A stretch of DNA of 64,000 bases from Gnetum montanum (Eukaryota > Streptophyta > Gnetopsida > Gnetales > Gnetaceae), in assembly GCA_015680685.1 (NCBI GenBank), contig MNCI01027502.1, forward strand, positions 343,559 to 407,558. The letters are read 5' to 3'. The notes below the pieces were generated by a model. The model did no database searches. It worked only from the letters and a program-made list of their open reading frames with translations, and was not told the DNA's origin. Positions within the stretch are counted from its first letter, which is position 1. Every line of letters begins with the position of its first letter. This document shows, one piece after another, positions 59,030-64,000 of this stretch. Both the position numbers and the translations under genes were made by a program.

Positions 59030-59440
59030 TAATATTATAAATGATTAAAAATGATACCAAATGATATTAAATTATGTCAAATGAAGGTGGAACAAGGTCA
59101 AAAGTGATAAAAATATGTTAAAATGAAGCCAAATGAGGTCAAAATGATTACATCAAATGACACAAAATGACATCAAATAAAGAAATGATGTTTAATGATG
59201 AACAATAATGTCAAGATAGTCTAAAATGATATTTAATGGTCTCCAACATGACCAAATGAAGTCAAAATTATGAAAAATGACATCAAATAATACCAAATGA
59301 TATCAAAAAAATGTCAAGTATGTCCAAGCTAGGTCAAATGATGTTAAGAAAGGGTGTAAAATGTCACCAAATGAGATCAAATGATGTTGACTAAGTCAAA
59401 CATGGTTGAATAAGGCTAAACCTTATTGGAAATAGTATAA
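59030..59440. repeat. Degenerate CAAATGAT(A/G)TCA repeat
   Basis: More than 15 scattered AAATGATGTCAAAT-like words in 400 bp, with no fixed period. It occupies the place between pre-RT and the antisense gene where other copies carry TTAAACTAG-type repeats. Confidence 0.65.
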
Positions 59441-59779
59441 ATAATAATATTTATTTATTTATTGGATTATCTTACAGAAATTTAATGAAAATAAGTTATA
59501 AACTGCTAAAATATGTGAAAATTTGAAGAAAGTAAATTCCTAATTATTAAAATTAGCAAAACACTAAGGAAAATAGGTTGTAAATTGTTAAAACTACAAA
59601 AAAACTAGAGAAAACAAGTTGTAAAGTATTAAAAAATAATACAAAAGATAGAGAAAAATATATTTTAAATTTTTAGATAATAAAAAATCTTAAAAAATTA
59701 ATAAAACAAGAAAAAATCTTGTAAAAATAGAAACAACGTGTGAAAACTAGTTGTAAACTACTAGAAAAGTGGTTTTTTT
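59441..59779. other. AT-rich stretch, nothing recognised
   Basis: Very A-rich on the + strand (AAACTAGTTGTAAA-like words) with no coding signal. Confidence 0.5.
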
Positions 59780-61240
59780 ATGCAAAAAATATTTTAAAAA
59801 GTTAAAATTTTTCTTTCTAATGTGAATGAGCCATTATGCCAACATGAATGAGAGTTTGGACTTGATTTTTAATTTCTAGGAACCATAGGATAGCTTGTGA
59901 CTACTCTATGTTAGACTTCCAACATTTGGGACCCACGATGATGGTTTTTGAGCTTATTCTAGACTCTGTTTTAGTGGTAAAGGATTTCTACATTGGTATT
60001 CACGTTGACCAACGTATGTTCATTGATTTACAATGTATTTGAGTTTTATGCCAAGTTGGGGAGGGGATTTTTCTTGAGATTTAGTAGTTTTAAGCCTTAT
60101 ATTGCTACTCCTACGGTTTTGTGATGAAACTTGCCATTTTGAAGTTAGTTTGAGTGAAGTCATGACCTTTTGATGTCCTCACATTGTCCACTATGCTTTC
60201 TAAATGTATTTGGTCCAATTACCAATGTAATTAAGTTTCTTGCAAAGCTCTAACAAAGTTTCGACCACATCTTTGGCTCCTCTAAACTCCTATGTCAATG
60301 CTAGGAATGGAGAGGGGAATCTACATTGTTTGAGATCATATTCATCAAGATAAAGGCTTTACATTTTTCTCACATTGGTAAACACATTTTTCCAACATGT
60401 TTGACATGAGTATTCAATGTTCAAACACCCTTTTACTAGTTTATGATGCTTTTGACCAGACCTTTGACACTTTAAATCTCCTAAGGCAACAACTAGGGTT
60501 TTGGCTAAAAATTTTGGATTTTTAAAGTTGTGCAAGCCAAGATAGAAGCTTTTTTGTGCCTTAATGTTGGTACTCACATTTTCCAATGTATTTAACACAT
60601 ATGTTCAACGTTCATACCAAGTTTAACTCATTTTGGAAGTCATTCGATAGGGTTTTTTACCTCTCTATTCTCCTAGTGCAACAGCTAGGGTTTTGAGAGA
60701 AGATCTATAGGTCATGGGCTAATACTTATTGAGTTTCTGGATTTTCTTGTATCCTCATGTTGGTATTCAAATTTAACAACATAATTGACATTAACATCCA
60801 AAGTTTGGAGTCCATCTTGGGTAATTTAAAGGCTTTTTAACTTAGTTCTTTGGCCTTGTAGTCTCTTGTGTTTGCACCTAGGGTTCTAGAGCAAGATGGA
60901 TGGCTTGTGAGACTATAAAAGCCAAATCATAGGTTTTTTTATGTTTTCACATTGCTATTCACATTGGCCAACATGATTGACATGACTACCAATTTATGAA
61001 CTAGGCTTGAGAAGTTTTTGCGTAGTTTTGATAGGCTTCAAGGGCTTCCAAATCTTCACTTTAGTGCCTAGATTTTTGGGGCAAAATTGGCAACTTAGGG
61101 GACCATTTTTGGTAATGTATGAGGCTATTTAGAAAGGATTTTATTTTCTCATGATGTCTCACATTGGTATTCACATTGGCCAACATAATTGACATGGGAT
61201 TCCAACATAAAAGCACTTGACTTCCAACATATATATTCTT
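59780..61240. repeat. About 7-unit tandem array, period near 190 bp, copy B
   Basis: Units share CATTGGTATTCACATTGGCC, then AACATAATTGACATG and an AGCTAGGGTTTTG block. Anchors are at about 59991, 60370, 60565, 60752, 60948 and 61157. It lies upstream of the antisense gene exon, like the 15150-17650 array in copy E, but the unit sequence differs. Confidence 0.75.
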
Positions 61241-63224
61241 TCGTGCTAATTTTGGTATATTGGAATTTGATGAAATTTTGAGCTTTGGTAGGATTCCTTT
61301 GATGGCTAGAACTTGGTATTGAGATGGTTAATTTCTTATCACATCTTATATATGTTTATCAAATACATGGAGGTTCTTATTTATAATGTATCATGAAGGT
61401 TTCAAGCTCTTCAACTTGATATATGCGCTATCTTGGGAAGCCTAACTTGGAAGGTCAAAATAGAAAATTTCCATCAAAACCTATTATACAAGGCTTGATA
61501 TCTCTTTACATAATCTCTAGTTCAATGTAAATAGGTTACTTTGTGCTCCTAAAGGTTTCTTGTCTACGTTCAAGACACTTGAAGATCATAGGATTCTTTA
61601 CACCCAACCTTAGCATTGCAGCAATTTTCTTCAAAGTCTTATGAGTGTGGCATCTAGAATCCATAGTGGTGGCTAGAAAACCAAAATCATCGCATCTCCT
61701 CAATAATAATAACATTCATCAACTTCTACTTATGGGCTTGGTATAGCATGGCAAGGGATTTTAGGCTTCTCTTTTGCTATAATCAAGGTGAAAATTTGAA
61801 GCTCTTGACAACATTGGTAAAGAAGGTAGAGGAGGAAATATGCATTTTTTCAAATCTTTTAGATCCTTTTGTAGGTAAATGATCTTCATCTAGGACCGCT
61901 AGGTACCCCATCCTTGTGGAAATATTTTTCTACCTCTAGGCTTATCTAGGATAACATTTTTCAATTTATTTGTGCTAAATGAAAGATTTATGCCTATTGA
62001 TTATATCCAAATCAAGATTTGGATTTTTGGCTATGAGTTTAGGGAGATTTGGATTTTTTCCCAAACCTATGCTCAACATTTTTCCCTAGTTTCAGTGAAT
62101 CATAGCTCAACTTTGACATTTTTTCTAGAAAGTATAGGCTAATATTTTGCAATTATGAGTGCATGGATGTGTTATTATGGATTGTATAGTGATACTAGAG
62201 GTAGAATTATATTTTTAAGATATTTTCTGAATTTCTTATGGGCTTTTTCCCAACCCAAGTTTTGGCATTGTGGCCAATTTTATTGAAATGTTGTAGTTTT
62301 TCTAAGGAAAAGCTAATAACATTCTCAAATTTCTAGGAACATGTTGTGAATGGTTTGGCTCATGCAAGATGATGGGGATAGTGTAAGAAGGTTTTGTGTG
62401 AATTTTTGGATTTTTTTGAATTTCTTGTGAGTTTTTCCTAAGGTGTTTATTGTAGTCAATTCATTGCAAGCTAGGTTTTCTTAGTAAAATCTCATTTAAA
62501 AACTGGTATAATTTTAATTTTTTCCTACACTTATATTGTAGCATTGATGGTTACTTTTGATCATTTAGGCTATGTTCTCTACTTGCAGCTAAAAATTAAT
62601 TTTAAAATTTTTTTACATATTTTTCCTAGCCTCTGAAATTTGTATTTGTTAAGTTTGAGTTTTTTTTTTTTTTTTTTTTTTGGCATAGTTTTGGTTCACA
62701 TGGATAGAGTAACAAAGTTGGGTATTTAGGCCTAGTTTGCAAGTATTGTGAAATTTTTCAAGTATTGTAGCCAACATATTGTACCTACCAGAGAAGTTAT
62801 ACCAATCTACAAGGAGTTTTAATGCATTGTGTAGGGAGATGTAGCAGCATTCATGCTCCAAGAGCCAAGAAATTTCATACTTTTTATTTCCACTTTTTCA
62901 CAATCTTTAATGTCTAGGCTTGTGTGAGTTTCTTGGCCATAAAATCTTGAAAAATGACATCAAGTAGGCCCATACATTATCATTCTTGGCCCTTTAGTTT
63001 CATTGAAATTTTGTTTTCATGTTAAGAGGTTGTGAAACTGGTAAACTAGTTTTTTCTTTACTATGTTGTGTGAAGGATAAAGGCTATGTTTTAGTTCATG
63101 TTTTAAAGATAGTTATATTAGTGTAGGTGATTATGTTTTGTTAATGTTTGCTAATTTTTGTTATACAAACTACATGATTTCTTATGTTCTAATTGTTATG
63201 AATTTTGAATTTTGTCTATGTACA
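61241..63224. other. Probable 5' region or first intron of antisense gene, copy B
   Basis: AT-rich, no coding trace. A T tract lies at 62660-62681. By position it matches the promoter, exon 1 and intron 1 of copy D, but those parts could not be recognised here. Confidence 0.4.
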
Positions 63225-63668
63225 AGGCCTTAATAAAATCCATTTTGATGGTGGTGGAGCTAGTTGGTATCCTATTGCACTAGGAAAGTCACAAAAAAAT
63301 TTTGAACCTTGATATAAGCATTGACAATTGTACTTTTTGTTTGGTTTATATTTAGCACATGAGAGTTTTTATTGTACTTGATCCAACATTTTAATATGAT
63401 CATATGGTCACACTTGGTGATGATATTGTTGGTATAATAATAGAAAATATTGTACTAGGATCATCAAACTACATCCTAAAGTTCATGGTTGAAGACCTTA
63501 ACACCAAGAGAAAGATAGAGAGGAATAATACCTTGTATGCTGGGGAAGTTCGTAGGTTATCATAGATTTGGAAGATGCTTGAGTACTTATAGTACAATGC
63601 TAACAACACTATAATGATAGGCCATAGGATAAACATACTCTTTCAAAATCTTCTAGAAAACATCTACT
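63225..63668 (+). pseudogene. Antisense FCP1-like accessory gene, exon 2, copy B
   Basis: The + strand shows a LVSYCTRKVTKK segment, then EFLLYLIQHFNMIIWSHL (63363-63414) and IWKMLEYL, YNANNTIMIGHRINILF with an ENIYLL end. It matches exon 2 of copies D, A and E; IAHH of copy D reads IGHR here. The gene runs opposite to copy B (-), as in every other copy. An LTR is inserted 30 bp after the exon, in the following intron. Upstream parts are not recognised and downstream parts lie beyond the window. Confidence 0.62.
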
Positions 63669-63699
63669 TACTAACACCATAAGTTTGGCTTTAAACTAT

Positions 63700-64000
63700 T
63701 GATGAGTGGCAAGGTACCCCTACACTCCACCATACAAAACGAGCGTACACGCGCGATCCGGTCGAACTCCGCAGACTAAATGCCTTAACGCCACAAGAAA
63801 CACTTGGGGTTAATCGTTCGTTGTCTTCCCAGGCTTGCTTGTAAGTGTCACGGTGTATGGTTAAGCAAGTCTGAGGTATGTGATTTTTTTGGTATTTTTG
63901 GCTTATCTTCTATGCTACCAGGAGAAGGGTTGAGAAAACTAAACTAACTCTAACTAAGATCTAAGTCTAAATTAACTAGCGTCAGCATCCGTTCCCACTT
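63700..64000 (-). mobile_element. Young family 2 LTR, 3' LTR or solo LTR (runs off the right edge)
   Basis: Starts TGATGAGTGGCAAGG on the + strand and matches 19510-19782 almost throughout. The sequence to its left (AAGTTTGGCTTTAAACTAT) has no primer site, so this is the 3' LTR of a minus-strand element extending to the right, or a solo LTR. CpG-rich compared with its surroundings. Confidence 0.88.

Noticed and set aside
59030-59440. Considered as the TTAAACTAG-type repeat block of copy B
   Set aside because: The core word is CAAATGAT(A/G)TCA without the TTAAACTAG motif, so it is listed as a separate repeat.
62649-62861. 70-residue minus-strand frame ending in poly-Lys
   Set aside because: The Lys run is only the T tract at 62660-62681; no other support.

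Overview
The window is repeat-derived nuclear DNA from a plant, most likely a species with a very large genome (gymnosperm-like; this is inference). It shows Ty3/gypsy polyproteins, plant tRNA-Asp primer sites, TATAAATA promoters and strong decay, with many TGG-to-TAG stops and few CpGs. I found no intact host gene, rRNA, tRNA or CRISPR array. Almost everything belongs to two retrotransposon families.

Family 1 is a giant (about 19-21 kb) Ty3/gypsy family of the Tat/Ogre type, with gag-pro, RT, RNase H, a second RNase H (aRH) and integrase. Four decayed copies are present, called A, E, D and B here. A (1-6392) and E (4562-25344) lie on the + strand. D (28699-47416) and B (about 45041-63699) lie on the - strand. 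Neighbouring copies appear to share an LTR, so the two pairs face each other. LTRs are at 4562-6392, 23859-25344, 28699-30551 and 45041-47416. They start with a 70-80 bp hairpin and carry TATA boxes and private tandem repeats. The outstanding feature is a multi-intron gene on the opposite strand, placed in all four copies between protease and reverse transcriptase. Its first half resembles the FCP1/NIF-type HAD phosphatase fold with lost catalytic Asp residues. Its second half is unrecognised and partly coiled coil. Arrays of a roughly 30-bp repeat (core TTAAACTAG) flank this gene and also follow integrase.

Family 2 is a smaller gag-only family with an Athila-like tRNA-Asp primer site. One complete copy (50137-57121, +) has two LTRs and a perfect 5-bp target duplication (GTGAT), and it splits the second RNase H domain of copy B. 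A younger truncated copy (about 17780-20208, -) lies inside copy E and contains a 426-bp assembly gap. An LTR of the same young type starts at 63700, inserted in the antisense gene of copy B. No pol gene is visible in this family, so it was probably mobilised by another element.

Layout: 1-3450 copy A (antisense gene, repeats, integrase C-terminus); 3450-6392 its 3' region and LTR; 6393-9675 gag-pro of E; 9950-10115 repeats; 10448-14696 antisense gene; 15150-17650 about 190-bp tandem array; 17780-20208 nested gag element; 20275-23100 RT-RH-aRH-INT of E; 23859-25344 LTR; 26173-28340 unknown decayed ORF; 28699-30551 LTR of D; 32030-34950 INT-aRH-RH of D; 35414-40126 antisense gene with its own TATA box; 40759-44562 pro-gag of D; 45018-45035 primer site; 45041-47416 LTR; 48500-50131 and 57127-58840 pol of B, split by the nested element; 59030-61240 repeats; 63225-63668 antisense gene of B; 63700-64000 young LTR.
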